This document shows positions 53,444 to 62,709 of a stretch of 64,000 nucleotides of DNA, in pieces. This DNA comes from Flavobacterium oncorhynchi (lineage in GTDB: Bacteria; Bacteroidota; Bacteroidia; Flavobacteriales; Flavobacteriaceae): contig NZ_MUHA01000013.1 in assembly GCF_002217355.1 (NCBI RefSeq), forward strand, positions 90,565-154,564, written 5' to 3'. The notes under the pieces are model-generated. The model was not told the origin of the DNA. It did not search any database and was given only the letters and a program-made list of their open reading frames with translations. Position 1 is the first letter of the stretch. The number at the start of each line of letters is the position of its first letter. A program made the translations under genes and the position numbers.

Positions 53444-55345
53444 ATGAAAAAAGTATTATTTACAACCTTAATAATGATGAGTTTAAACGCTATCGGACAA
53501 AATGTAATGTCGCCTGAATTGTTATGGAAATTAGGAAGAGTGAGTGCACTTGGTCTTTCGAAAGATGAAAAAAATGTTGTTTTCAAGGTTTCTACTCCTT
53601 CTGTAGAAGAAAACAAATCGCATTCTAAATTTTACACTATCCCTGTAGGCGGTGGTAATGCAACTGAAGTTACGGATACAAAAGCGATTTTGGCCGACAA
53701 AAACATTTCGCCTGACGGAAAATTTTTGGTGTACAATGAAGAAGTAAAAATTGACAAGGTTTTAGGTAAAGATTTTTATCCAAAACTTGATAAATCTGAC
53801 GCACAAATTTATGATGGTTTAGATTATCGTCATTGGGATACTTGGAATGTAGGTAAATTTAACCACGTTTTTTATAAGGAAAACAAAGACGGCGCTAAAG
53901 GTATTGACATTTTGAAAGGGGAAACTTTTGATTCTCCGCAAAAACCTTTTGGCGGTGACGAAGATTATATCTGGTCTCCTGATGGAAAAAGCATTTTATA
54001 TGTGTGCAAGAAAAAAGCAGGAACTGATTATGCGGTTTCTACGAATACCGATATTTATGAGTACAATTTAGAAACTCAAAAAACAACTAACAGAACTGAA
54101 GGCAACTTAGGTTATGACACTGCACCGCAATTTTCTCCAACAGGAAATTTAACTTGGTTGCAAATGAAACGTGATGGTTATGAGGCTGATAAAAACGACA
54201 TTATTGTTGAGTTTAAAGGAATCAAAACTAATCTAACGGCAAACTGGGATGGAACTGTAGATAATTTTATCTGGAGTAAAGACGGGAAAAATGTATTTTT
54301 TGTTGCGCCTGTTGATGGTACAAAACAACTTTTCAGCGTTAATTTTCCTGGATTAACAAGAATTGCAATTACTGTTCGCCAAATAACAAAAGGTGATTTT
54401 GATGTAAATGATTTAGTAGGATTTGCTGGTGATGATATTATTGTAACTAGAAATGACATGAATCACGCACCAGAGATTTTTTCTTTTAACTTGAAGAAAA
54501 ACACTTGGAAGCAACTTTCAAATGTAAATACTGACACTTACAAAACACTTACTTTAAGCAAAACTGAAAAACGTTATGTTACTACAACTGACGGTAAAAA
54601 AATGTTGGTTTGGGTAATTTTGCCTCCAAATTTTGATGCTTCAAAAAAATATCCAACTTTATTATTTTGTCAAGGCGGACCTCAAAGTGCATTGACACAA
54701 TCGTATTCTTTCCGTTGGAATTTCTCATTAATGGCAGCGAAAGGTTATGTTGTTGTGGCGCCAAATCGTCGCGGAATGCCTGGTCATGGTGTTGAATGGA
54801 ACGAGCAGATTAGTAAAGACTGGGGCGGACAGGTTATGGACGACTATCTTTCTGCAATTGATGATGTTGCCAAAGAAAGCTATGTCGACAAAAGCCGTTT
54901 AGGATGTGTTGGTGCAAGCTACGGTGGATATTCAGTATTTTATTTAGCAGGAATTCACAAAAACCGTTTTAAAACTTTCATCGCTCATGATGGTGTTTTC
55001 AATACGGTAAGTATGTTGGGAACTACTGAGGAAGTTTTCTTTAACAACTGGGATTTTGGCGGTGCTTATTGGGAAAAAGACAATGCTGTTGCACAAAAAG
55101 CATATACGACTTTTAACCCTGCCACTATGGTTGAAAAATGGAATAAACCTATCTTGATTTTCCAAGGCGGGAAAGATTTCCGTGTGCCAATCGGACAAGG
55201 ACAAGAGGCTTTTCAAGCGGCACAATTGCGAGGAATTAAAAGCCGATTTGTTTATTTCCCTGAAGAAAATCACTGGGTTTTACAACCTCAAAACGCTCAA
55301 GTTTGGCAAGGTGAATTCTTTAAATGGTTAAACGAAACTCTTTAA
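53444..55345 (+). CDS. S9 family (prolyl-oligopeptidase type) peptidase
   Basis: 633 residues with signal peptide MKKVLFTTLIMMSLNAIGQ. A beta-propeller (residues about 25-370, repeated WSPDGK-like blades) is followed by the hydrolase domain: FCQGGPQSALTQSYSFRWNF, Ser492 in GASYGGYS, Asp578 in GGKDFRVP, and His610 in EENHWVL. This matches acylaminoacyl- or dipeptidyl-peptidases of family S9. Probably periplasmic, degrading peptides. Confidence 0.92.
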   Translation: MKKVLFTTLIMMSLNAIGQNVMSPELLWKLGRVSALGLSKDEKNVVFKVSTPSVEENKSHSKFYTIPVGGGNATEVTDTKAILADKNISPDGKFLVYNEEVKIDKVLGKDFYPKLDKSDAQIYDGLDYRHWDTWNVGKFNHVFYKENKDGAKGIDILKGETFDSPQKPFGGDEDYIWSPDGKSILYVCKKKAGTDYAVSTNTDIYEYNLETQKTTNRTEGNLGYDTAPQFSPTGNLTWLQMKRDGYEADKNDIIVEFKGIKTNLTANWDGTVDNFIWSKDGKNVFFVAPVDGTKQLFSVNFPGLTRIAITVRQITKGDFDVNDLVGFAGDDIIVTRNDMNHAPEIFSFNLKKNTWKQLSNVNTDTYKTLTLSKTEKRYVTTTDGKKMLVWVILPPNFDASKKYPTLLFCQGGPQSALTQSYSFRWNFSLMAAKGYVVVAPNRRGMPGHGVEWNEQISKDWGGQVMDDYLSAIDDVAKESYVDKSRLGCVGASYGGYSVFYLAGIHKNRFKTFIAHDGVFNTVSMLGTTEEVFFNNWDFGGAYWEKDNAVAQKAYTTFNPATMVEKWNKPILIFQGGKDFRVPIGQGQEAFQAAQLRGIKSRFVYFPEENHWVLQPQNAQVWQGEFFKWLNETL

Positions 55346-55363
55346 TCTCAAAATAAAAACAAA

Positions 55364-55406
55364 AAATCAGCCTCAGATATTTATATAATCTGAGGCTGAT
55401 TTCTTT
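55364..55406 (+). terminator. Terminator after the S9 peptidase
   Basis: 15-bp stem AAATCAGCCTCAGAT / ATCTGAGGCTGATTT with tail CTTTTT. Confidence 0.92.
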
Positions 55407-55527
55407 TTAAGACTGTTTAATTATATAAACATTTGGATTGTTTTTGTTTTTTTGAGATCAAAATTTTGAATAAATTGCAGATAATTCCAATATCTCAAAC
55501 ACTTCCTCAATCTACACCTAAATATTT

Positions 55528-57972
55528 ATGGAGAGTAAAAAAAGTTACACAGCACTCAAAGTCTTGTTCAGTTATGTTGCATTACTGGCTTTGGTCGTTA
55601 CTGTTGGATGGTTTTTATACTCTGAAAATGTAGTCTACAATAAATTGGAAGATAAAATTGCTTTTGAAAAAACTAAAATTTTAAGAGTCAGTAAACTATT
55701 TTCAAACGTTTATAAAACAGAAAGTTTAGCCCGAAAAACAATTCAAACCAACTCTGAAAGTGATTTTAAAAATTATCTTATCGAAACAGATTCTTTAAGA
55801 GCAAGAATTGACACTTTAAAACAAATTGTTACTACTGAATATCAAAAAGTTCTATTAGACAGCGTTACTTATTTATTGTCTGAAAAAACAGAAAACATCC
55901 GCAAGCTAAAAACTATAAAAAACAAAGCTGATGATGAAGTTTCTGTAAATACCGCAATTGATGAAATCACTAAAATGGAGTTTAAGCTCAGAAAACTGGA
56001 GCTTCAGGATTTTAGTAAAAACCCAAATCAATTAGGGAGTTATCAGCGAAATGTACTTCAAAAGTACGTAGATTATCTGAACCAAAATATTCCTGATGAC
56101 AGCACTAATACTTTGAGCAAACAAGCTTCTGATTCTATTTTAGCCAATTCGAAGAAATTGCTGAGTAATGTAAAATTGAAGGCTGAAAAGAAAAAGGAAT
56201 CCTTAAATTTTGAGGAAAACAAGTTACTAAAAAACGAAATTGCCATTTCTGAGCAACTTAGAAAGGTTCTTCGAATTATCGAGAGAGAGATCATTATTAA
56301 TTCGATAAAAAACAATTCGCTCAAAGAAAAATCATTACGCAAAGTCAATGAAATTGTGACTGCTTCCGCTATTATAGGATTAATACTGACTATTTTCTTT
56401 TCGATTTTAATTGTGAGCGATTACTCGAAATCGCAATTGTATAAGAAACAGCTTGAAATTGCGAATTTTAAAACTAAAAATTTATTAAAAAGCCGAGAGC
56501 AGTTAATTTCGACAGTAAGCCATGATTTAAAAACTCCTTTGAGCACCATTGTGGGTTATTCTGAGCTTTTGGGGAATTCTGATGTCAGCACAAAACAATC
56601 TTACTTTATTAAGAACATCAAAAATTCTTCGGAATATATTACACAACTGGTTCAGGACTTATTAGATTTCTCTAAAATTGAAGCTGGAAAAATTACTATC
56701 GAAAAGGTTCCTTTTTCTTTAACTGAAATTATTGAAGATACTGCCAAAAGCATTCAATCTGTTTACGAACAAAAAAACATTGATTTAATTATAAATGTTG
56801 ACGAAAAATTAAAAACAAGAATCGTTGGCGATCCGTTTCGATTAAAACAGATTTTAACTAATATTATTGGTAATGCCTTTAAATTTACCGAAGAAGGTTT
56901 TATTAAGATCAGCGCATATTGTACTGATGATAAAAACTCTTTTGCAATTACAATTGAAGACACTGGTATTGGAATCGAAAAAGGCAATCAAAAATTAGTT
57001 TTTGAAGAGTTTGCACAGGCTAATGAAAACATTGAAAAGAAATACGGCGGTACAGGATTAGGTCTATCAATCTGCCAAAAAATAATTGCAATTCTTGGTG
57101 GAAGTTTAAAACTCGAAAGTACGTTTGGAAAAGGAAGCACATTTAAAATCAAACTTCCTCTGCAGTTTGACAGCAGTACTAATACTATTGAACAAAATGA
57201 AAAGCCAAAACTTGGTTTTACGCAAAAACTAACTTTTATTGTAATTGATGACGACACTAATCTTTTGAATTTAACCAGCGGTGTGCTTCGACAAGAAAAG
57301 CATGAAGTTTTATCCTTTAACAGCGCCGTAAAAGCATTGGAAACTATTCAAAATACGCCTTTTGATTTTATTATTACCGACATTCAGATGCCTGAGATGG
57401 ATGGTTTTATGTTTTTAAACAAACTTCAGACTTCTGAGAAAGGATTATACAAAAACCAACCTGTAATCGCTTTGACTGGAAGAACTGATTTAGAACCATC
57501 TGTTTACACCGAAGCTGGTTTTACAACGGTAATAAAGAAACCATATTCGCCAAAAGTACTAATAGAAACAATTCAGTCTATCTTGGCCGATGACAGACTC
57601 CCAAATACAGTGATAAATGAGCAAGAAGCTGAAGAAACAGCTGCACAGTTGTATTCCTTAAAAACATTGAAAGAGTTTTTGGGTCAAGATAATGATGCTT
57701 TAAAAGACATTTTAAAAGCTTTCATGGCTAGCAGTAACGAGAATTTTACGGCTCTTGAAAATGCTATTGCAAAAGAAAACATTGCAGATATTCGAGCAAT
57801 CGCTCATCGAATTGCGCCTATGTTCAAACAGATTGAAGCACGAGAAATTGGAGCTATTCTAAAAATACTGGAACAAAATGATCTTGAAATTGAACAAGTA
57901 AAAGACATTTATCAGGATCTAAAAATCAAAAGAGATTTGCTGTTTAACGCTTTACAACAAGAAATAATCTAA
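55528..57972 (+). CDS. Hybrid sensor histidine kinase/response regulator with HPt domain
   Basis: 814 residues. Two membrane helices (about 14-32, 275-296) flank a periplasmic helical sensor region rich in Lys/Glu. Then HisKA with His332 in STVSHDLKTPLSTI, HATPase (NIIGNAFKFTEEGFIKI; DTGIGIEKGNQ; GGTGLGLSICQKI), a receiver with Asp618 in FIITDIQMPEMDGF, and a C-terminal HPt domain with His760 in RAIAHRIAPMFKQIE. A full phosphorelay is therefore encoded in one protein. It converges with the sigma-54 activator; the two stop codons overlap by 4 bp. Confidence 0.93.
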   Translation: MESKKSYTALKVLFSYVALLALVVTVGWFLYSENVVYNKLEDKIAFEKTKILRVSKLFSNVYKTESLARKTIQTNSESDFKNYLIETDSLRARIDTLKQIVTTEYQKVLLDSVTYLLSEKTENIRKLKTIKNKADDEVSVNTAIDEITKMEFKLRKLELQDFSKNPNQLGSYQRNVLQKYVDYLNQNIPDDSTNTLSKQASDSILANSKKLLSNVKLKAEKKKESLNFEENKLLKNEIAISEQLRKVLRIIEREIIINSIKNNSLKEKSLRKVNEIVTASAIIGLILTIFFSILIVSDYSKSQLYKKQLEIANFKTKNLLKSREQLISTVSHDLKTPLSTIVGYSELLGNSDVSTKQSYFIKNIKNSSEYITQLVQDLLDFSKIEAGKITIEKVPFSLTEIIEDTAKSIQSVYEQKNIDLIINVDEKLKTRIVGDPFRLKQILTNIIGNAFKFTEEGFIKISAYCTDDKNSFAITIEDTGIGIEKGNQKLVFEEFAQANENIEKKYGGTGLGLSICQKIIAILGGSLKLESTFGKGSTFKIKLPLQFDSSTNTIEQNEKPKLGFTQKLTFIVIDDDTNLLNLTSGVLRQEKHEVLSFNSAVKALETIQNTPFDFIITDIQMPEMDGFMFLNKLQTSEKGLYKNQPVIALTGRTDLEPSVYTEAGFTTVIKKPYSPKVLIETIQSILADDRLPNTVINEQEAEETAAQLYSLKTLKEFLGQDNDALKDILKAFMASSNENFTALENAIAKENIADIRAIAHRIAPMFKQIEAREIGAILKILEQNDLEIEQVKDIYQDLKIKRDLLFNALQQEII

Positions 57973-59321
57973 TCTATATTGTATTGTTTTAATTTATTGT
58001 AAAGAGTTTTTCTAGTAATTTTAAGCAGTTTTGCTGCTTCTGATTTATTGTTTTGAGTTCTATTCAGCGCCTGAATAATGGCTTCTTTTTCGTTATCAGA
58101 TAATGAAAAAGAACCTCCAGTGTTTTGCTGCTTTTGAGTCTGAAAGAATTCAGCCGGCAATACATCACTTTTTATAAAATCGCCCTGAGACAAAAGTGTA
58201 GCCCGTTTAACGCAATTTTGTAATTCGCGTAAATTACCCGGCCAGTTGTAATTTTGAAATATAGTAACAACTTCTGGAGAAAATCCTATAATATCTTTAT
58301 TTAACTGCTGATTTGCTTTTTCAAGAAAATAATCCGCAAAAACCATTAAATCTTCATCACGATCTTTTAAAGAGGGAGACTGAATCGAGAATTCATTGAT
58401 TCTATGGTATAAATCTTCTCTAAAATCGCCGTTTTTTACTGCCTCACGTAAATCTTCATTTGTAGCAGTAATAATTCGGATATCGACATTTATTTCTTTG
58501 TTGCTTCCAACAGGTTTTATCTTTCGCTCTTGAAGCGCACGTAATAATTGAATTTGATTTTCATAAGAAAGATTTCCTATTTCATCCAAGAAAAGTGTAC
58601 CTCCGTTTGCGGCTTCAAAATACCCCATTTTATCACTAATTGCTCCCGTAAAAGATCCTTTTAAATGCCCAAAAAATTCACTCGCCGCTAACTCTTTCGG
58701 AATAGCTCCGCAATCTACTGCAATAAAATTATTATTCTTTCGATGACTTTGCTGGTGAATACTTTTGGCAATAATTTCTTTTCCAGTACCGCTTTCGCCG
58801 ATAATTAAAACAGACATATCTGTAGGACTTACTAATTGAATGTGATCCAATAGTTTTTTTGAAGCAACCGAAATTCCTTTTACAAATTCGTTTTCAGTTG
58901 ATACTGTCCTTTTTACTCGCTTTTTTTCTTTAACCGGTGCTTCATCTTCAAATTCTGATTCAGGAACCTGCAGCGCATTTGTAATGACAAGGAGAACCTC
59001 ATCTGGATTAAATGGTTTTGAGATATAATCGGCAGCACCATTCTTTATCGCTTTTACAGCTGTATTTACATCAGAATATCCAGTCATTAATACAACTGGA
59101 ATTTGAGGATGAGAATTTTTAAATTCAGACATAAGCCCTATGCCGTCAGAATCAGGCAGGCGAAGATCTGTCAAAATTAAATCAAACGATTCAGTTTTAA
59201 TTGCTGATCTTGCTTCTGCAGCAGAGAATGCTATAGTTACTTCGTATTGTTTTTTTACTAGAAATTTCTCCAGCAGTTTACAAAACGAAATATCATCTTC
59301 TATCAATAAAATCTTTGGCAT
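57969..59321 (-). CDS. NtrC-family sigma-54-dependent response regulator
   Basis: 450 residues: receiver with Asp52 (ILTDLRLPDSDG), AAA+ domain with Walker A GESGTGKE (175-182), a sigma-54 contact loop GSFTGA (222-227; GAFTGA is canonical), Walker B GGTLFLDEIGN, and a Fis-type helix-turn-helix (RTQNNKSEAAKLLKITRKTLYNKL) at the end. It activates promoters bound by RpoN (31575). The hybrid kinase next to it is the obvious phosphate donor, and the five PepSY-like genes upstream are the obvious target (inference). Confidence 0.94.
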   Translation of the reverse strand: MPKILLIEDDISFCKLLEKFLVKKQYEVTIAFSAAEARSAIKTESFDLILTDLRLPDSDGIGLMSEFKNSHPQIPVVLMTGYSDVNTAVKAIKNGAADYISKPFNPDEVLLVITNALQVPESEFEDEAPVKEKKRVKRTVSTENEFVKGISVASKKLLDHIQLVSPTDMSVLIIGESGTGKEIIAKSIHQQSHRKNNNFIAVDCGAIPKELAASEFFGHLKGSFTGAISDKMGYFEAANGGTLFLDEIGNLSYENQIQLLRALQERKIKPVGSNKEINVDIRIITATNEDLREAVKNGDFREDLYHRINEFSIQSPSLKDRDEDLMVFADYFLEKANQQLNKDIIGFSPEVVTIFQNYNWPGNLRELQNCVKRATLLSQGDFIKSDVLPAEFFQTQKQQNTGGSFSLSDNEKEAIIQALNRTQNNKSEAAKLLKITRKTLYNKLKQYNID

Positions 59322-59383
59322 TTGTTTTTAGGGACTTTTTTGCTAAAATAAGACTATTAAAATTGTATTTTCACAAAGTTATG

Positions 59384-59420
59384 CAAAAAAAAAGAGATTG
59401 CACGCTGCAATCTCTTTTCA
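59384..59420 (-). terminator. Terminator of the PepSY-like array
   Basis: 13-bp stem AAAAGAGATTGCA / TGCAATCTCTTTT with loop CGC and a long T-run on the - strand. Separates the array from the sigma-54 activator gene, so they have separate transcripts. Confidence 0.92.
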
Positions 59421-59448
59421 CCAAAAACATAAATCTAATTTCACCTAA

Positions 59449-59745
59449 TTATATTTTCAACCAGTTGCCATTGACATCTGAAAAAACAGTAGCCTTCTGG
59501 TCACCAACCGATATTTCTAGTTTGTATTCTTTTTTATCATTAACAAAAGCTTTCTCCAGTTTTGCATTTGGATAAGCGGTTTGCAGAGCGGTTTTTACAG
59601 CTGCCGGAACAGCATCTGAAGTAATCTCGGTATATTCTGTTTGTACCGAAATAGACATTTGTACTTTATTTGAAGTTGTCTCTGCTAAAGCAGGAAGTGA
59701 CAAACTCGCTAAAATAATAGTTACTGCAAGGGCTGACTTTTTCAT
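59449..59745 (-). CDS. Secreted PepSY-like protein, array member 5
   Basis: 98 residues with signal peptide MKKSALAVTIILASLSLPALA. The mature part is EYTEITSDAVPAAVKTALQ, then AYPNAKLEKAFVNDKKEYKLEI and the end DVNGNWLKI, the two-helix-plus-sheet pattern of PepSY-like (DUF2874/PF11396) proteins, called beta-lactamase-inhibitor-like by fold. Last of five tandem paralogs, spaced 16 bp from member 4. It is the only one ending in LKI rather than KK. Function unknown; the family is periplasmic and binds proteins or peptides in known cases. Confidence 0.85.
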   Translation of the reverse strand: MKKSALAVTIILASLSLPALAETTSNKVQMSISVQTEYTEITSDAVPAAVKTALQTAYPNAKLEKAFVNDKKEYKLEISVGDQKATVFSDVNGNWLKI

Positions 59746-59761
59746 AGTGCTCTGTTTTTAA

Positions 59762-60058
59762 TTATTTCTTAATGATATTTCCTGAAGCATCAGTGAAAAA
59801 AGTATATTTCTTACCCTCTTTTGAAATTTCAAGCTTGTACTCATTTTTATCGTTTTTGTACGCTTTTTCAAGTTTAGTACCTGGAAAAGATTTCTCGATT
59901 GTTGACTTCACTGCTGCCGGAACAGCATCTGCTGTAACTTCAGTGTATCCATCTTGAATGTTTACTGTTGCAATAACAGAAACTGACTGATTCGAAATTG
60001 CCGCCTGAGATGTCAAACCTCCTAAAATAAGTGCTGCAGATAAGATTAACTTTTTCAT
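59762..60058 (-). CDS. Secreted PepSY-like protein, array member 4
   Basis: 98 residues, signal peptide MKKLILSAALILGGLTSQA. Core GYTEVTADAVPAAVKSTIEK and FPGTKLEKAYKNDKNEYKLEI, ending GNIIKK. 18 bp downstream of member 3. Same family and fold as the others; closest to member 5 in the core. Confidence 0.85.
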   Translation of the reverse strand: MKKLILSAALILGGLTSQAAISNQSVSVIATVNIQDGYTEVTADAVPAAVKSTIEKSFPGTKLEKAYKNDKNEYKLEISKEGKKYTFFTDASGNIIKK

Positions 60059-60076
60059 AATGCTTAGTTTTTATGG

Positions 60077-60367
60077 TTACTTTTTAATAATTTTTCCTGT
60101 CGCATCTGTGTACACAGTTGATTTTTCACCTCTAACAGTGATTTCAATTTTGTACTCTTTTTTGTCGTTTACAAATGCTTTCTCCAATTTTACACCTGGA
60201 TAAGCTTCGTCTAAAGATGTTTTGATTGCTGCCGGAACGGCATCAATTTCTTTATACTCATCTTGATAATTTACTGTATTTACAACTGATTTTGCTGCAA
60301 CAGTATTTTCTGCCTGAATTGACAAACTTCCTAAAAGGATAGCTGCCGATAAGATTAACTTTTTCAT
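60077..60367 (-). CDS. Secreted PepSY-like protein, array member 3
   Basis: 96 residues, signal peptide MKKLILSAAILLGSLSIQA. The core lacks two residues before the helix (EYKEIDAVPAAIKTSL) and continues AYPGVKLEKAFVNDKKEYKIEI, ending GKIIKK. 28 bp after member 2. Confidence 0.85.
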   Translation of the reverse strand: MKKLILSAAILLGSLSIQAENTVAAKSVVNTVNYQDEYKEIDAVPAAIKTSLDEAYPGVKLEKAFVNDKKEYKIEITVRGEKSTVYTDATGKIIKK

Positions 60368-60395
60368 AATTATATTTTTTTAAAGTTGACTTGAC

Positions 60396-60692
60396 TTATT
60401 TTTTGATCCAAGATCCATCAGCGTTAGCATAAAGAGAACCTACTTTGTCTCCCACAGTCACATCTAATTTATACTCTGATTTTGCGTTTTTAAAAGCTTT
60501 CGAAAGTATTGCATCTGGATACGCTTTTTTAAGAGCGTCTGTTATTGCAGATGGAACTTCCTCAATTTTAATTTCAGTGTATTCGTCTTGAATTGAAATT
60601 GTTTTTACGATTGTATTTGAAATTGGCGAAGTTGAAGCAAATGATGTTAAACCTCCCAAAACGATTGCGGCTGATAAAAATAAATTTTTCAT
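60396..60692 (-). CDS. Secreted PepSY-like protein, array member 2
   Basis: 98 residues, signal peptide MKNLFLSAAIVLGGLTSFA. About 80% identical to member 1 (19 differences in 98 by eye), so the first two genes are a recent duplication. Core EYTEIKIEEVPSAITDALKK and AYPDAILSKAFKNAKSEYKL. The 76-bp gap to member 1 is the largest in the array and could hold a second promoter. Confidence 0.85.
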   Translation of the reverse strand: MKNLFLSAAIVLGGLTSFASTSPISNTIVKTISIQDEYTEIKIEEVPSAITDALKKAYPDAILSKAFKNAKSEYKLDVTVGDKVGSLYANADGSWIKK

Positions 60693-60768
60693 GGTAGTGA
60701 TATTTTAATATTGTTAATTTAATCTTAGTATTACTAATTCGAATTTTCAAGAGAACACTCTTTAGGGA

Positions 60769-61065
60769 TTATTTTTTAATCCAAGTTCCGTCAGCGTTAG
60801 CGAAAAGATTCCCTACTTTTTCTCCAACTGTAACGTCTAATTTGTATTCAGATTTCTCGTTTTTGTATGCTTTTGTAATTACTGCATCTGGATATGCTTT
60901 TTTCAAAGCTTCAGTAATAGGAGCTGGAAGCTCTTCTAGTTTAATCTCTGTGTATTCGTCTTCAATCGAAATAACTTTTACAATAGTGTTTGTAACTGGA
61001 CTAGTTGAAGCAAATGAAGTTAAACTTCCTAAAACAATTGCGGCTGATAAAAATAGATTTTTCAT
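60769..61065 (-). CDS. Secreted PepSY-like protein, array member 1
   Basis: 98 residues, signal peptide MKNLFLSAAIVLGSLTSFA, core EYTEIKLEELPAPITEALKK and AYPDAVITKAYKNEKSEYKL, ending GTWIKK. First gene of the array; its upstream region carries the sigma-54-like promoter (61111-61127) and an enhancer-like repeat block (61214-61268). Confidence 0.87.
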   Translation of the reverse strand: MKNLFLSAAIVLGSLTSFASTSPVTNTIVKVISIEDEYTEIKLEELPAPITEALKKAYPDAVITKAYKNEKSEYKLDVTVGEKVGNLFANADGTWIKK

Positions 61066-61110
61066 AATGTATATATTTAGTAATTAATAGTTGTTTTACA
61101 CTTTAGATAA

Positions 61111-61127
61111 AGAAACTATCGTGCCGT
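61111..61127 (-). promoter_or_regulatory. Sigma-54-like promoter of the PepSY-like array
   Basis: On the - strand CGGCACG-ATAG-TTTCT against the consensus TGGCACG-N4-TTGCW: two mismatches, with the -24 GG kept and the -12 GC changed to TC. It gives a start about 36 nt before the first start codon. Weak alone; supported by the nearby activator and enhancer-like repeats. Confidence 0.45.
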
Positions 61128-61213
61128 AAACCAAATACCAAACCCCAAAGCAGCAAAACCACTTATTATCAACAGGTTAACACTGAATACACAAAAATAC
61201 AAAAAATACGAAT

Positions 61214-61268
61214 AGTGTGTAAATCAATTATATAGTGTGTAAAAAGTAAACACTTTTTGTGTTTACTT
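61214..61268. promoter_or_regulatory. Enhancer-like repeat block upstream of the PepSY-like array
   Basis: On the - strand: a perfect 10-bp inverted repeat AAGTAAACAC-N5-GTGTTTACTT (61244-61268), then TTTACACACT twice (61234-61243, 61214-61223) exactly 20 bp apart, about two helical turns. It lies about 90-140 bp upstream of the sigma-54-like promoter, the distance expected of NtrC-type enhancer sites. Confidence 0.55.
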
Positions 61269-61285
61269 AACCCTATAACACAACA

Positions 61286-61313
61286 AAACCCGATAAGTAA
61301 ACTTATCGGGTTT
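61286..61313. terminator. Hairpin AAACCCGATAAGT / ACTTATCGGGTTT
   Basis: Perfect 13-bp stem with a 2-base loop. It lies between the PepSY-like promoter region and accC, and on the - strand it is followed by TTTTG, so it can be a second terminator for the acc genes. Confidence 0.75.
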
Positions 61314-61330
61314 ATGACATAGATTAAAAA

Positions 61331-61354
61331 AAAGCTGTCGAAATCGACAGCTTT
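61331..61354 (-). terminator. Terminator of accC
   Basis: 11-bp stem AAAGCTGTCGA / TCGACAGCTTT with 2-base loop and a run of eight T on the - strand, 6 bp after the accC stop. Confidence 0.92.
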
Positions 61355-61359
61355 ACTAT

Positions 61360-62709
61360 TTATTCTTGAATTGGATTCATTTTGAAAGTATCCATAAAAG
61401 CAGTTGTATAATCTCCTGCAATATATTTAGGATCATCCATCAATTGTCTATGGAAAGGTATTGTAGTTTTTACACCTTCAATAACAAATTCGTCCAAAGC
61501 TCTTCTCATTTTACTGATCGCCTCTTCACGAGATTGTGCAGTTGTAATTAACTTAGCAATCATTGAATCGTAATTTGGCGGAATGCTATAACCTGAATAA
61601 ACGTGAGTATCTAGACGAACTCCGTGTCCTCCTGGCATATGAAGCGTAGTAATTTTTCCTGGTGAAGGACGAAAATCATTATAAGGATCTTCGGCATTAA
61701 TACGACATTCAATAGCGTGTAATTGTGGTAAATAGTTTTTTCCTGAAATTGGAATTCCGGCAGCAACCATAATTTGCTCACGAATCAAATCGTAATCAAT
61801 TACTTGTTCCGTAATTGGATGCTCTACCTGAATACGTGTATTCATTTCCATGAAATAGAAATTTCTGTGTTTGTCAACCAAAAATTCTACAGTTCCAGCT
61901 CCTTCGTATTTAATGAATTCAGCAGCTTTTACAGCAGCTTCTCCCATTGCAGCACGTAATTCGTCTGTCATGAAAGGCGAAGGTGTTTCTTCAGTAAGTT
62001 TTTGGTGACGACGTTGTACAGAACAATCTCTTTCAGAAAGGTGACACGCTTTTCCGTAAGAATCTCCAACAACTTGAATCTCGATATGACGTGGCTCTTC
62101 AATAAGTTTTTCCATGTACATTCCGTCATTTCCAAAAGCTGCAGCAGCTTCTTGACGTGCACTTTCCCAAGCTTTTAAAAGCTCATCTTCTTTCCAGATA
62201 GCACGCATTCCTTTTCCACCACCACCAGCAGTAGCTTTCATCATAACTGGATAACCAATTTCTTTAGCTATTTTTAGTGCATGTTCGTAAGATTCTAATA
62301 ATCCATCTGAACCTGGCACACATGGTACTCCTGCCGCTTTCATTGTAGCTTTTGCAGAAGCTTTATCTCCCATTCTGTCGATCATTTCAGGAGCTGCACC
62401 AATAAATTTGATTCCGTGCTCTTGACAAATTTTTGAGAATTTAGCATTCTCAGAAAGAAAACCGTATCCTGGGTGTATTGCATCTGCATTTGTAATTTCT
62501 GCAGCAGCAATAATATTTGACATTTTTAAATACGATAAGTTACTTGGAGGAGGTCCAATACAAACCGCTTCATCAGCAAATTTAACGTGCAAGCTTTCTG
62601 CATCTGCTGTAGAGTAAACTGCAACAGTTTTGATTCCCATTTCCTTGCAAGTACGAATTACACGAAGTGCAATTTCTCCTCTATTCGCAATTAATATTTT
62701 TTTAAACAT
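61360..62709 (-). CDS. accC: Acetyl-CoA carboxylase, biotin carboxylase subunit
   Basis: Carboxylates biotin on AccB using ATP and bicarbonate. 449 residues, ATP-grasp fold: [50 protein letters not shown] (ATP loop), [39 protein letters not shown], and [20 protein letters not shown]. Downstream of accB across 107 bp of repeat sequence. Confidence 0.98.
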   Translation of the reverse strand: MFKKILIANRGEIALRVIRTCKEMGIKTVAVYSTADAESLHVKFADEAVCIGPPPSNLSYLKMSNIIAAAEITNADAIHPGYGFLSENAKFSKICQEHGIKFIGAAPEMIDRMGDKASAKATMKAAGVPCVPGSDGLLESYEHALKIAKEIGYPVMMKATAGGGGKGMRAIWKEDELLKAWESARQEAAAAFGNDGMYMEKLIEEPRHIEIQVVGDSYGKACHLSERDCSVQRRHQKLTEETPSPFMTDELRAAMGEAAVKAAEFIKYEGAGTVEFLVDKHRNFYFMEMNTRIQVEHPITEQVIDYDLIREQIMVAAGIPISGKNYLPQLHAIECRINAEDPYNDFRPSPGKITTLHMPGGHGVRLDTHVYSGYSIPPNYDSMIAKLITTAQSREEAISKMRRALDEFVIEGVKTTIPFHRQLMDDPKYIAGDYTTAFMDTFKMNPIQE

